Origin: Nymphaea colorata
Taxonomy: Eukaryota; Streptophyta; Magnoliopsida; Nymphaeales; Nymphaeaceae
DNA length: 64,000 nt
NCBI RefSeq assembly: GCF_008831285.2
Contig: NC_045145.1
Location: 21,282,040 to 21,346,039 of the forward strand
Reading direction: 5' to 3'
The translations under genes were made by a program, and so were the position numbers. How positions within the stretch are numbered: the first letter of the stretch is position 1; each line of letters begins with the position of its first letter. Positions 24,253-36,131 of the stretch are shown here, in pieces. A model generated the notes under the pieces. The model made no database searches, was not told the origin of the DNA, and saw nothing but the letters and a program-made list of their open reading frames with translations.

Positions 24253-27200
24253 ATGGAAGAAGCAGAGGTAAGAGACGAGACTCTCTCTCACTCTCTAGTC
24301 TCGGAAAAGGGCGGTTTTTCATCTTTTCACACGTCTCCCGGCGGCTTTTCTATCCCTTCTTTGCCTTCTCTTAGGGTTGTCATCGGCTTCTCTCTTATCA
24401 GCTTTCTGTCTCTAAGCTTCTGCAGGTGATGGGTCCTCTGCCGGTCGCCATTTCTGCTCCACCAGCTGCGGATTCGATTCACATGAGGCTACCTCCAAGA
24501 TGGGTTTCAGCTGAGGCTGTCCAGAGCGTCGCCAGGGAGGCGGCGGAGAGGATTCTGGCCGCTGAGCGGAAGGCCTGGAGGTTCCAGAGGGACGTCGATG
24601 CTGTGAGGGAGGAGGCGCTGATGATGCTGGTACGCTTGAAGCAGACGATGGACTTGAAGGTGGGAGGTGGTTGGTCTTCCTAGATTTTTCCTATTTGGGT
24701 TTCTCTGCGAGTTCTTTTTCTTTTTGGTGCTTTTTTAGTTGGTAGGCTGCAGTTTTGTATCGATGGTTGACGAGGTTTCTTGTTAGCCTTTTTTGTGATG
24801 ATGGTGCTTCGTGCCCTTTTTTGTGCTTTTGTTGATTTTTGTGGTTGACGGTTTAAAAGTTTCAGTTTGTCTAATGAACAGAATTGTTGCTTAACTTGCT
24901 TGATCGTTGTAGAACATCTTGAGTTGCTTGCTTTGCAAAGTGGGATATTGGGTTTGTTATCGTCATGATTTGATCTATTGGATTGTTTGTCGGCCTTTTC
25001 TTGCCTTGTTCGAGTACAATTATCTCTTCTAATGCTGATCATGTTTCGGCCTTGAATGGTTCTCTTTCTCTTTGTTGACGACGGCAAAACTCTGGCATTT
25101 GGATCGTCCAATTTTGGTTTGCTAGCTAGATAATGATAATAGTTTGCCAAGTGGGTTATTATTTTGATTGCTGTAATGTCCTCTGCTTTTTGTGTCACAA
25201 TTGTTTATGACATTTAGTACCGATGGGGATGTATTACTTGCTGGTTTAGCGAGGGTTCCTTAATTGAGCCTGCAAGTAACGTGCCTTGAAACATATGTGG
25301 ATTTGGTTTCTGAACGCAAGCCAATGGTTGTGAAAGAATGAGCTGCGACAGCATTGATGGTCCTTACCGGAATGGTTATATTTCCAGCTATAACCGTGAT
25401 GAAGGAAATGATAGTTTTAGATGGAGAGGGGACGAAAGATGAGAGGATTGCTTTCCCCTTTTATATGTGAAATTTGGTAGGTAATGACGTTGGAGAGATC
25501 TTTTTAGTTTTTAACGTCTAAGCAAGAGTAAAGCTGTTATAAAAAGGGAGTCAGAATCCTTTGACATTGCCTTGCATAGCAACAAAATCAAATTCAGGAA
25601 ATAGCATTGTGCTTTTAGCTGGTTAGAACGGAGTGGCCAGCCTTTTAAGTTTTAAGACCCTGATTCATATTATGCGCTGAATGATATGACGAAGATAGAG
25701 CTGGAAGAGATATCATCAGAATGTCAGAAATCTTGTAATGATCCTTAATTACCTTCCTGCTAGGTGCTTTCTACCATATTTTGCAAGCTTTTGATTTCAA
25801 ATCAAACCCAATATGAAATTGACAAATGACAACCATCTCAGACTGTCTTGGTCTGGTGCATGAAACTGTCATAAAATTACAGGGCGAACTTGCTTCCTTT
25901 TCCAAGTGTGATTGTAAACATGTGCTACATATGTACCCATGATACATTTATCAGGTTGATTTACTTATCACCGATCTGGTTATGGTGTCTGGTTGTGTTT
26001 GTATACGTAATTTAGTTTATCTTCATTGTGGATATATAATTTTGATTGAAACATTACCTGCTAAGCTTTCCCTTAGATCCTTTTGTTAACATCTGTTGTT
26101 TGGGTAATTGGTCATTAATCTAGTCCAGATTCTTAGTTTGCTTTCTGTCCTAAAGCTTTCTGATGGCTAAACTGTGTGAAGTTTTCCTTATTATTTTTTT
26201 GCTTCTTCATGTCTATATACTTTTGCTTCTTTTTTGTCATTTAGAGAAAGTGAGATGTTTATCTAGAGGTTCACCAAGTATTAGTTTATCCTTCTAATAG
26301 TGGAGTGTGAATCTAGTTTATTAGTTTATCCTGCTAATAGTGAGAGTGAAGCTAGTTTATTAGATTATCCTGCTAATAGTGGAGACTGAAGCTTGCATGT
26401 ATTGAAGATTGTGAGTTCCGTTCTTATTGGTTGGATAATGTACAATTTAGCAGTCAAAGGTAAGATTCTGTTTAGCTGATTATTCTGAATCTGTTTAAAG
26501 ATTGCATGCTATAGCTTGTAAGAGTCCTCCTTCAACTTAGGTACTGTTTTCTTTGAAGATCTTATGCTGGAAAATTATAAATTTGTGTATCATCTGTATT
26601 GTTATCCTTGTTAAGCATATTGCTTTGAAATCTTATCAATTGTTTTGTGGATTTAATATGGAGTTTTGTTGTGTATTAATTCTCTCTCTCTCTCTCCCCC
26701 CTTTTTCATCTTAGAGTGCCTGTTGTAACCATCTATAGAATTTGGTGCTTACTTCTGATGTTTCTATTTATTTTGATTGCTCTTTGGTTCTTGTATCCAT
26801 TGCTCCCTGACTTATATTTTCGGTGCAAAACTTACTAGCCATTTTGCAGCTTGTTTTCATGAATTTTATGTGCACATGCAGATGTCCTTTTTACTTCTTG
26901 TTCTTACTTATGCCAACCTTCCACCTCTATATACATGCACATTGATATAACTGCTATTTTTTTTTGTCGTTTTTTGAAATTAGTTTCAAGTAGTTTGGTG
27001 GCTTGAGTAAATATATGATGACATAGTATGGGTGCTTAAATGTATTTCAGCTTTTAGCATTCAAAAAGCTTTACTAATGAGCGTCATCATTAAACCAAGC
27101 TGCACTGAGAATGGCAGTAGAAAAAGAAAAGCCATAAAAAGTATTGCAGAAACTTATATGAATCTCATTGTGCTTTATTTCCTTCAATGCTATTAATGCC

Positions 27201-30043
27201 TTATAATTGTCTAACTAACATCATTGCATTCCCAGATTGCTGAAGCAGAAAAGGCATCATTCATTCAGAGCAGAAGGATTAAGGAACTTGAGTCTCAGCT
27301 AATGGAAGCAGAAGATACAATACAAAATCTTAGAAATGAATTGAATAGATCCTCTGGAGAGTGTGGGAAGAAAAATGTCATTCGGGAGGCATCAGATCCA
27401 CATGTTTTAGCAACAAATGCCACTTCTTTTCAATCTGCTTGTAATGGAGACAAATTCAAATCATCAGTTTCTGTTTGTTCCCAAAGTGAACCACTCCCAC
27501 TGTCTGAATACAAGGGCATGGATTTCAGATTGTCAAATGACTCCCAGCAAGAAATGTTTGGAAATTCAACAGTACAGAGTAGTGCATCCTTAGAAAACTT
27601 TAATGCATGCAACCCAGACTTAGCAGCAATTATTTTGAGATGTAAAGAAACAGAATCATATAGGAATGGATGTACTCAAAGAATTCGTGCATTTGAGAAG
27701 AACCTACTTGCTGAACGTTGGCCTCGTTCTGAAAAAAATATTAATGGGTACTCCCTTGGAAAGAATGGCATTGATGCAACTGGTGCCCTAGAACAATCTT
27801 TTGCTCTTTCATCTGCCATGAATAAGGAAAATGAAGCAGGAATTGAGGATGTGAACAACCTGACACAAGCTAGGGACATGGTGCACATTGAGGGCCACAC
27901 TGAGAAGAAAGAAGCTGGTAAGTCAGCACATTGCTCTTCTTTAAGAAATAGTGTCTGTCAGAATATCCTTTTGACAAAATTTTACTTGCTCAACTTCACT
28001 TCACTAGCCAATTTTCTCGAAGTGTAACGAGTCAGGTGCTAGTGATGCATTAGATGAAAACATTTTGACAAAAATTACCAATGAATTTGCTAACGAGTCT
28101 AACTTACAACCAACATCCACTGACGGGGATAAAGAAGTCACTGATGAGTCTGACATGTATGTGTTGTATTGTCAGGTGATGACTGCTATGTGGAGGAAGG
28201 CAAAGACCTGGAAGAGCATACTAATTTATCTGCTGATGTTGATTCCCTAAGCAGTGGACATGATTGCATTCCCTTGTCCTCAGCTCTAAACATGGCTGAC
28301 AAAGCAATTCAATGTGAAGACAGCAGTGTGAATGCGTTGGCTGAAAATGGAAATATTCATAGCAACACAGAAAAACAGGAAATGAATTATGGTCCGGCAC
28401 TCAGCAAGCCAGATTCTGAAGCTGCAAATGATCTGGATGATTCCACTACAATAGAGACCATCATGAAATCCAATTCATTGCAGAACTCTTATGTGAACGA
28501 AAGGCATTCTGAACCTCCTAATGCCCCTGCCCGACCTGTGAATGATAAGCTTCTCAAGTACACATTTCATAGGAAACGCAAAAGGGAAGTATCATGTAAC
28601 AAGCCTGAAAATATTGTTGAGGAAAAGAAACCATGTTCAAGGAAGAGGACAGCTAGAAGACCTCGTAGTATGCACAAGCCATGTGGCTCTAGCACAGTGA
28701 TGGAGTCATCTCGGGATAGCAGGCGACTGGTGCAGGTTGCTCGTCAGGTTTCTACCTTCTCTTTGTCCTAAACACTAGTTATTATAATTGCGTCTGTTGT
28801 TGTAGTTGATCTCAATTGTCTAGCCAAGTGGTGCATACTAGTGTGCTAGCTTTTAAATGGTTAGACTGGAATTTGCCTTTGCACTGCCATGGCTTTGTAG
28901 GTTGCTGGTTTCTGCAATTTGTTGCTAAAGGGAGAAAAAAAGAAAACTGGGCATTGCTTGTGAACATGTTGTCTATCCTATCTGGGCTACCTTACAGAAA
29001 GACTCTGGGCAACTGGAGGTGGTTTCGGATAGGCAAAAGATAAAATGCAACATAGAATTTAAAATTTAGCATCTTCAGCTGGTTATGACTTCAAGAACAA
29101 AAGTTCAAACAAGGTTGCCTATTAGGATTTACTTTTGTGTGTTATAACAAACCTAATTCTAGGCCTCAAATTCTGGCCTTGTCCTACTAGCAGTCATCAG
29201 TCATGGTCCTGCCACAGGGATAGGACGCATGGATCAAAGTTAGATCTAGAGGGTGAAGAATGTAAATGCTTAGTTTTAGAAGCTTTTACTTATTTAAGAT
29301 CTTTGCTATGGGGCATTTATTCTGGAACAACTGGAGTAAATGTTAGGGCTAGAAAGGGTTTGTAAGTTTATCTGGCAATGGACAAATGACAGTTTCTGAG
29401 CAAAGTGGCATCTTCTGATTAATATCAGGCATAAGAGAAGTAAACCAAAAATGATTAAAAAAGTAATATAATTCTATCTTGGAGGATTTGGTATAGCATG
29501 GGATTACAGCTTTCCTTGCTAGAGGGCTAGTGTGGACCACTATTTAAAAATTCCCCCTCTTGCCCTTCTCTTGGACTAGTATGCGATCAATAATTTATAT
29601 TTTTGGAGTCTTCAGGTTGGGTTTAGTGCTAAACCTGTTGATTATTTATAATTCTGTGACAAATCATCTCTATGTGGGAAAGCTACCTCTTAGGGTTTCC
29701 TAGTATGTGTTAAAATTATCAATTCAACGTTAAGCTGCAATTCTAGATAAGAAACGAAAGAAGAATCCTTCCAAGATCTTTATGTTAAAGGACAGTGTCA
29801 CTGTGGCAACTTCTGATCTTCCTCCTCTGCATCTGGTCCTTTCTTTGTTCCCACTGCATGAGTTGAAGAACAACAAAGACACACATTTGCTAACACCCAC
29901 AAACACATAACCTAGGTTAACCACATTGCAACATTTTTTATCAAGTTTGTCTCATGGACGTCTTTCTTAGGAAAGTTATTCTTATGCCTGTTTTGGGTTC
30001 TGTATACTTGCAGCTCATTTCTTTGTCTGGGAGGCGATGGTGA
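24253..30043 (+). CDS. Plant coiled-coil, probably nuclear protein of unknown function
   Basis: Five exons join in phase: 24253-24267, 24426-24659, 27236-27917, 28176-28747 and 30014-30043, giving 510 residues. Exon 1 encodes only MEEAE; exon 2 could also supply a start at 24429. Residues about 25-125 form a heptad-rich helix (EAAERILAAERKAWRFQRDV, then IKELESQLMEAEDTIQNLRN). The middle is Ser/Asn/Glu-rich and probably disordered. The C-terminus has basic clusters (YTFHRKRKREV, SRKRTARRPRS) typical of nuclear localisation signals, then SRDSRRLVQVARQ spliced to LISLSGRRW and a stop. That tail is conserved in related plant proteins as I remember them, which supports the 30-base last exon. I do not recognise a biochemical role. 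Intron 3 contains a coding-like stretch discussed under findings. Confidence 0.7.
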
Positions 30044-31660
30044 TGAAATATTCCTACATCTGAAAAATAAGACACTTGTTTATGGGTGCACGAACAAGCC
30101 CCAGATCTGGGGGGATTTGTCCCTTGCAGTATCTCCAGTGGCCCAATTGTCTTCCGAAAAGTCATCTCTGTCCTTATCTGAAGGCTCCATGAGGAATATT
30201 GCAGGACGGTTGGAGGTCTCTTTCACTTTTCAAATAAGCTAGTGAACCAATGGTCAGCCTTGTACATTCTACTTCCATGTTTCTTCTCAAGGTATTGCAT
30301 TCTTAAATGTCTGTGGTTATTACATTGCTAGAATATTCAACCTGTAACGTGCGTGAATCATAGCTCTGAGTGACTTAACAGTCATCAATCCTCGATGTAT
30401 TCCGTCTCTTGTCCATGTGGAACAGAATGGTAGGTTTTGTTAATGGTTCAACAGTCTGTAAGAATAATTTCTTGTTTATCAAAGCAAACTGATCTACATT
30501 CCTGTTGTATAATGAGATGCTGTTAGCGTCAGCTACTTGAGCAGGCTCAGCAACGTGATGTTAGTTCTCTTCTGCTCGTCTGTTTCAAGTTCGATCTTAC
30601 TATTATCTAGTTTTGAGTAGGAGGAGAACCACCTAGTTTCTTTTGACATGCTGGAGTTACTGGTCCTGGAGGTGCATATTTACAGTGGCTGAGGAGACCA
30701 GGTTAGGTGCAGCCTGCACTACAATATGTCCCTTGGGTGATAATGCCGCGGGATATAATTGTTATGAGTTCCTTGCCCACAAATGCATCACAGACTTATT
30801 TGGAACGGTAGACTAGTTTCCTTTATGCTCTCTCCTGCAATGCTTCGTTTTGCTCATTTCGTTGCTGCGGAGGCTAGCTGGTGAGTTGAATGACTTTGAA
30901 ATATTCCCATCTCATAATGGCATCTCATTCTTTCCTTTCAGTTGGTTAACTTTGCCCAACACTTTCCTGTCCGTATATTTACTGCCAAGATGTCAGATAG
31001 CAGGCAGTAGGTCGACTCAGTCCTGCCCCATCTAGAGTCTGTTAGCCGAGGCGTTGTTGGTTGGTTGCTTGGTTGGTTGGGAATGGGCACAGGCTATCAA
31101 GCTGACTTTCAGGCGGCTTACGCAAAAGTCTGCGAGGTTGGTATGTTGAGGGTTTGGTCTGCTCTATCATTAGGCCTACCTATGTCTGCCACGGTGCCAC
31201 CGACTTGATAATCAAGTTTGCCTGAAATTTAAGGATTCAGTCTGCATACAGGTAAACCTGAATGTGAATACCAAGGAATTGTCAGCAAGAAATCAAAGTT
31301 GCCCAAGTGGATCAGTCACTCATCACGGGAGATGATGGTCATGGCGCAAACCTTTGGCTTAAAAATCTAAATTCAGCAGTCTGTTCTTCAGCAGAAGATG
31401 GAAGTGAAGGATTTATGTTAACCAAATTTCTATCCAAGAAGAAAATAACCACTCGCCCAAAACATTCTTCATAAACTTAGCAGGGAAATTCTCTTGACTA
31501 TCGAGCTAAGAAGGAGTTTGAGAAAAAAGGAAAAAGCAATACCTGCTTTGATCCTACCAGCCTCCAGCCTATGGGTCCAAAATTATAAAAACATTCTCAG
31601 AACCATATGACATGAATCAGTTGGCATTGCCTCTAAAGAATGTGATGAGAGGCTCATGAA
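30044..31660. other. 3' flank of the coiled-coil gene and spacer
   Basis: The first several hundred bases are probably 3' UTR of the plus-strand gene. The rest lacks family-like frames on either strand until the C-terminal exon remnant of the lipase pseudogene. Confidence 0.45.
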
Positions 31661-32328
31661 GTTCTTCTCTAACATTATATAGGCCATAACAAAATCTGTA
31701 TGTGCGTAGTCAGCAATAAACTGAACTGTGAGCTTGTTCATCTAGTGGTCTTCTACTTCACCAGCCAGTAGGTTGACGTCCTGAACATCTGAAAATGCAG
31801 CCTTCCCACCAAGAAAAAGTAAGATCGGAAATCAGCGGGTATGCCGGAGAGGTCTTACGCTGGCGGTTCGGGATGCCCGTATCTCTGAATGTTGTTCATG
31901 CGGCTGCCATAGTCATACATGCCCTTTTCCACCGTTAACAGGAACTGTACATGAAATGCCTCTGGTTGGCTCATTCTCAAACTTGGCATCGACTGATATA
32001 ACTTTGTGGAACAAAATTTGATATTGCAAGGACAAAGTCACAAAACTTCTGCTCAACCGCACCGCACTAAACACCTACAGGAAGTATGAACCCCAGCCAA
32101 CATCCAAAAGGGAACGTTATTCACTTGGCCGAGAGTCAGTGAAGATGCTTAATTAAACTCGTTGCAATTACATAGTCTACCTAAATCTATCAGTTCTTGA
32201 CCCCGCCTGGAGCTTCAATTTTTGTCCAGATACTAAATAAGAAGAAATTGTGGTCCATATAAAGAAAAATATTAAAGCAGACCCACCATGACTGGGGCGG
32301 ATGATCCATTGGTCAGCGATATCCAATT

Positions 32329-32490
32329 GGAGCCATTTGGTATTAAGAACAACATGTGAACATTCCATGAATCTACCTTAAAATTAGGGTAGATTGGTAG
32401 GCCACTTGTTCAAGTATTTTATGAATCTACCCTAATTTTGGGGCACATTTATAGAGCACTTGCACATTGTTCCTAATACCAAATAGCCTC
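32329..32490. mobile_element. MITE, TTTGGTATTA-type ends
   Basis: Left end GGAGCCATTTGGTATTAAGA and reverse-complemented right end GAGGCTATTTGGTATTAGGA form inverted repeats of a roughly 160-bp palindromic element. The interior has repeated TGAATCTACC and its complement. It lies between remnants of the lipase pseudogene and is related to the element at 33822-33955. No transposase is encoded. Confidence 0.6.
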
Positions 32491-33821
32491 TCAGCGTGCA
32501 CCTATGTCTACACAGACAGGAATTAGCTAAGTTCAGGCGTATCCCGAATTCTAGAAGCCAGAATCTGATCCAAACCATTCAAAGGTTATTTGGAAGTCAT
32601 ATTTTCCATACAGTAATTTATGTGAAAACTCTTACTCAAGTTGAATAGCCGAGCAAATATCTGAGTTCAAACCCAACCTGCTATCAGATCTGCGCGCAAG
32701 TTTAGGGCAGCATTTTTCATAGCTTGTGATCAGATCATTCGTGTGAATTTGGGTTGGGTTGGACTAAGTGCCAAAAAGATCTGGTGCCCAATGCAAATAT
32801 ATATAGAAACAATTGCATAAGTGGCCTGGTTGGTTTTCTATAGATCAATAGATCAAGTCCTGGCCCACGATCCAACTTAAGATGTGAAATTCTTTTCAAT
32901 GCAAACTCTTCTAAAGGTAATGGTTGAAGCCTAGCAACTGAATTTGGTTCTCACATGCAGAGATGAAGGCGGATTTGTTTCTTTCTAATGGTAAGTCTTG
33001 GACTTAGATGCGGAACCCAAGTAACATGGATCTGGGTTCAGACTTGGTATGAAAACTAAATTTCAAAGTCTCATACATTGGTGAAAAGTCCCTTACCAAC
33101 GTCTATGCAAACTCAAAACACTAATTTTATTTTATACTCATATATAATTGAACCAAAGCTGGTTATATGCACAGGTCTGTGCACATTTGCACTGTGCATA
33201 GGTTTCTGTGCGTGACACGTACTCACAAGAATGGGTCAGAAGCCCAACAGAAGTGGGACAGGGGTACAATTGTCGTGTCCTCAAAACTGTGCACTTGTGC
33301 ACGTAACTTCCTCTCGTAATGGAATTGTTTGGATGCTTACCGTTTATCAGTGCCACCAAACACTGCAATCTAAGTCTGCAGAGCAGATAGCGTTGACAAG
33401 GGACTCTACACCTTCACTGTCAAATTTAAAAGTAGGAATCAGGAATAACAATGATAAAGAGATTAAGAAGATTATCTTGAGTTTCAATCTTTTACCTTTC
33501 TAGGGAGAACTCAGCACCATCTAGCAAGCCAAGCAGCTGAAATATGAAATGTATTAGCATGCTAGATCGTATGCATATTCAACCATTGCTAGAAAAATCA
33601 AACACCCACTTCACGCAAGTGTGCATGCACATACATGCAGAGGAACAAATTATGTGCGTAATTGAAGATATACCTGATCATCATAGACGTTGGCAGCTAT
33701 TTGGAGCAGTTCAGAGGTGATGTGCTTGAGGTGAGCAGTGGGGCCTAAGAGGGCAACAGCTCCAACCCTGTCCACCATCCTGTGTTGAGACAAGGCAGCC
33801 AACATGAACAGAGATCCCTAC

Positions 33822-33955
33822 GAGGTTATTTGGTAGCTGGAACACTTTATGAGTGGAGTAGATTCATGAAACACTAGAATTTGGTGTCCATAAATCTGCC
33901 TCAATCTTCAGGGCAGATTCATAGAATACTTATAAAATGTCTTATTTACCAAACA
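33822..33955. mobile_element. 134-bp MITE at a splice acceptor of the lipase pseudogene
   Basis: Inverted ends share T-R-TTTGGTA and ACTTTAT-like subterminal sequence. The element is flanked by a perfect 8-bp repeat, ATCCCTAC at 33814-33821 and 33956-33963. On the gene strand this repeat is GTAGGGAT, which spans the intron-exon border TAG|GGAT. The insertion therefore duplicated the acceptor site. Confidence 0.75.
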
Positions 33956-34209
33956 ATCCCTACAGGTCCAACAAAAGAACTTCATAGTTAGGAAAATAAT
34001 TAAGAGAGCTTAGTAAAGGGAGTTGGACTGCATGTAACCAAAATATAGAGGAAGACAAGAGTAGTCTCGGATGTGTTCATCAAACTCACCAATGAATAGC
34101 CAACAAAAATGGACCCTTTGCCCAGTGATACTGTTTATCATATCGATGGTGGCTGGAAGATCAAAGTTCGCCAGCTCTACCCTCATCCAATTACAGTAGT
34201 TCTGCACAA

Positions 34210-36131
34210 ACAGTTCCATTGCAAGCCATGGAGATGAAATCCTCAAGCTATCTTGAACTGATCTGTCCAATCAGTTCAAGATTTAAACAAAATGTGAACC
34301 TTTTAATGTGTTTATAAACAATAATTTAATACGAACCATGCTTTAGTTCAAGTCATTTTTTGTAAAAACATTGATCATTACTACCAAAATTTTGATGTTA
34401 TCAAGGCCGTTCATTTTTTTACTATTAAAAGAATCTTATTTAAGTAAGAAAACAACCAACTTAATATATGTTTCTCATCAAATCACTCTTAAGATCATAT
34501 CTATAAGTTTAGATTTTAAAATAATTAATGTCAACAGGCATTACCCAAGTGGTCTGGTTTTTACGAACTTTCATATATATATATATATATATAAACTCTT
34601 CCCTTATGCCAAGCCATTGGCTTAAACGGTACATCGAAATTTGTGACGGGGAGAATGTTGTCGCCTATGCCGTGCCACGCAGGGGAGTCGGATCTAAAAT
34701 CAGTGCCACGTAAGATCACAAGGGGTCTCAACAGCACAGACCACAGATCAACGCTACATGTAAATGAACGTAGATTCATGGTTGGGAAGAATTGGTCCAT
34801 TGATTATGATACCGTTTTAAAATGATCACAATATGAGCAAGCATTCACCAAGATATGCGTACCAGTGTTGCCAATATAAGTTTGGATCTGTATCATTGTC
34901 GCTGAACAATATGGTGAATAAACATCTTTTCTGTTTTTATGTATACAACCCTGCCCTTCGACGGCGTTTTGTTTACATCGGATCTCAGATCCGTAGTAAT
35001 TTGAATTCATGAGAATCTCACATTTTAAATCCGAAATGATTTGAGATCATTGAAAATCCCAGATCCAAGGATTTGATGTCAAATCCCCCTTCCTTTCGAC
35101 CTTAAGTTTGACGTTTAGTTTTGACCATAAATTAAAGATCTCAAATTCTCTTTTTATACTGGTGAAATCCAATGTTTGTTTATATTGTGGACCTCACATG
35201 AAAAATTTTCAGATCAGACTCGGATCTGAGACACACCCTAAGGTCTTAACCGTTAAAAGAAAGGGAAATTTTCATTAAGGAGACCGCCTTTTGGCCATCG
35301 TCTCAAGTATGGGCCTCCTGTTTCTGATTTTACTTGATTCAAGCATCATCATTCATCTGTGGCAACACATGCCAAACAATGCCTTACCTTAACCATTGAC
35401 ATTCAAGTTCATTAAAACGAGTTATAATAAAGAAAATGCTACTAATGTCCATTACATAGATTCTTTTTTGACAGAGAATAACGTTGGAAGCATAAACTAT
35501 CACTTGTTGCACCATGTAACCATTTAAGGAGCCTTCTCTTTGTGCAAAATAACCAACTCTACAACAGAGGCCCATTTGCAACAGGTAGCCATGTATCAGA
35601 AAAATTTGAAAGAGAGGCCATATACAGGATTATAGCCAAAAGGCAGACTCGTCGAGAGAAAACTTACCAAAGAGAAACTCCATAGTATCTCAAGAACAGA
35701 CGCACCATTATCCGTGAGGCAAAAAACCAATCTCAGTCAACGCTAGATCACAATTCACATCCAAGTTATACAGGTGAAATATTTATTTCTAAATGCAATT
35801 GGACAAATGTGCATTTTCACGGACCTATTCCAAGAATGAGAAGGAAGATGCCCGAAAGGAAATGCAGAAGCACAAAAACGTACAGGAAGAGAACTCCCTA
35901 GGATGAGTTCATGGTAAAATTTTAATGCGCACAGCAATAAGCAAAACCGATGAACGTTACATTGTGCAAAACAAACAGAAACAGGAAAGCCCAAGAAAAA
36001 GATAAGAGCGACAACTGCGAGCCGATGACCATAAACTAGTAATCGAACTGATGCTGGTGCCCTTAACCTATCGCTGAGTTGCCACCGGCAACCATTCATG
36101 AAGAGTGTAATCCTCCACCAAAACTGTACAT
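34210..36131. other. Spacer with repeat-like sequence and 3' UTR of the transporter
   Basis: An (AT)n tract sits near 34571-34592. About 34960-35245 is rich in GGATCTCAGATCC-like short palindromes and may be a worn MITE; similar sequence occurs near 61790-61920. The part from about 35750 up is likely 3' UTR of the minus-strand transporter. No gene is recognised. Confidence 0.4.

Larger units (their letters stand above)
31672..34201 (-). pseudogene. Triacylglycerol (acid) lipase-like pseudogene
   Basis: Remnant of a plant AB-hydrolase lipase (triacylglycerol lipase 2 type, secreted or vacuolar acid lipase). Exon pieces on the minus strand: 34201-34090 (VELANFDLPATIDMINSITG, then the serine motif), 33817-33674 (GSLFMLAALSQ ... 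RVGAVALLGPTAHLKHITSE), 33536-33496 (LLGLLDGAEFS) and a C-terminal part at about 32110-31672 (VDAKFENEPT, YDYGSRMNNIQRYGHPEPP, then DVQDVNLL and DKLTVQF-like MNKLTVQFIADYAHTDFVM). Joining exons 1 and 2 would give the GYSLG nucleophile motif, but a run of five T at 34105-34109 is one base too long and shifts the frame just before it. The C-terminal part has a TAA after PEPPA, a second frame change after SYFFL, and a TAG before MNKLTV. N-terminal exons were not found upstream. Several independent lesions make this a pseudogene. Confidence 0.85.

Noticed and set aside
27676..27900. Minus-strand open frame opposite the coiled-coil gene
   Set aside because: It is the antisense of a coding exon whose own frame continues in phase with its neighbours.
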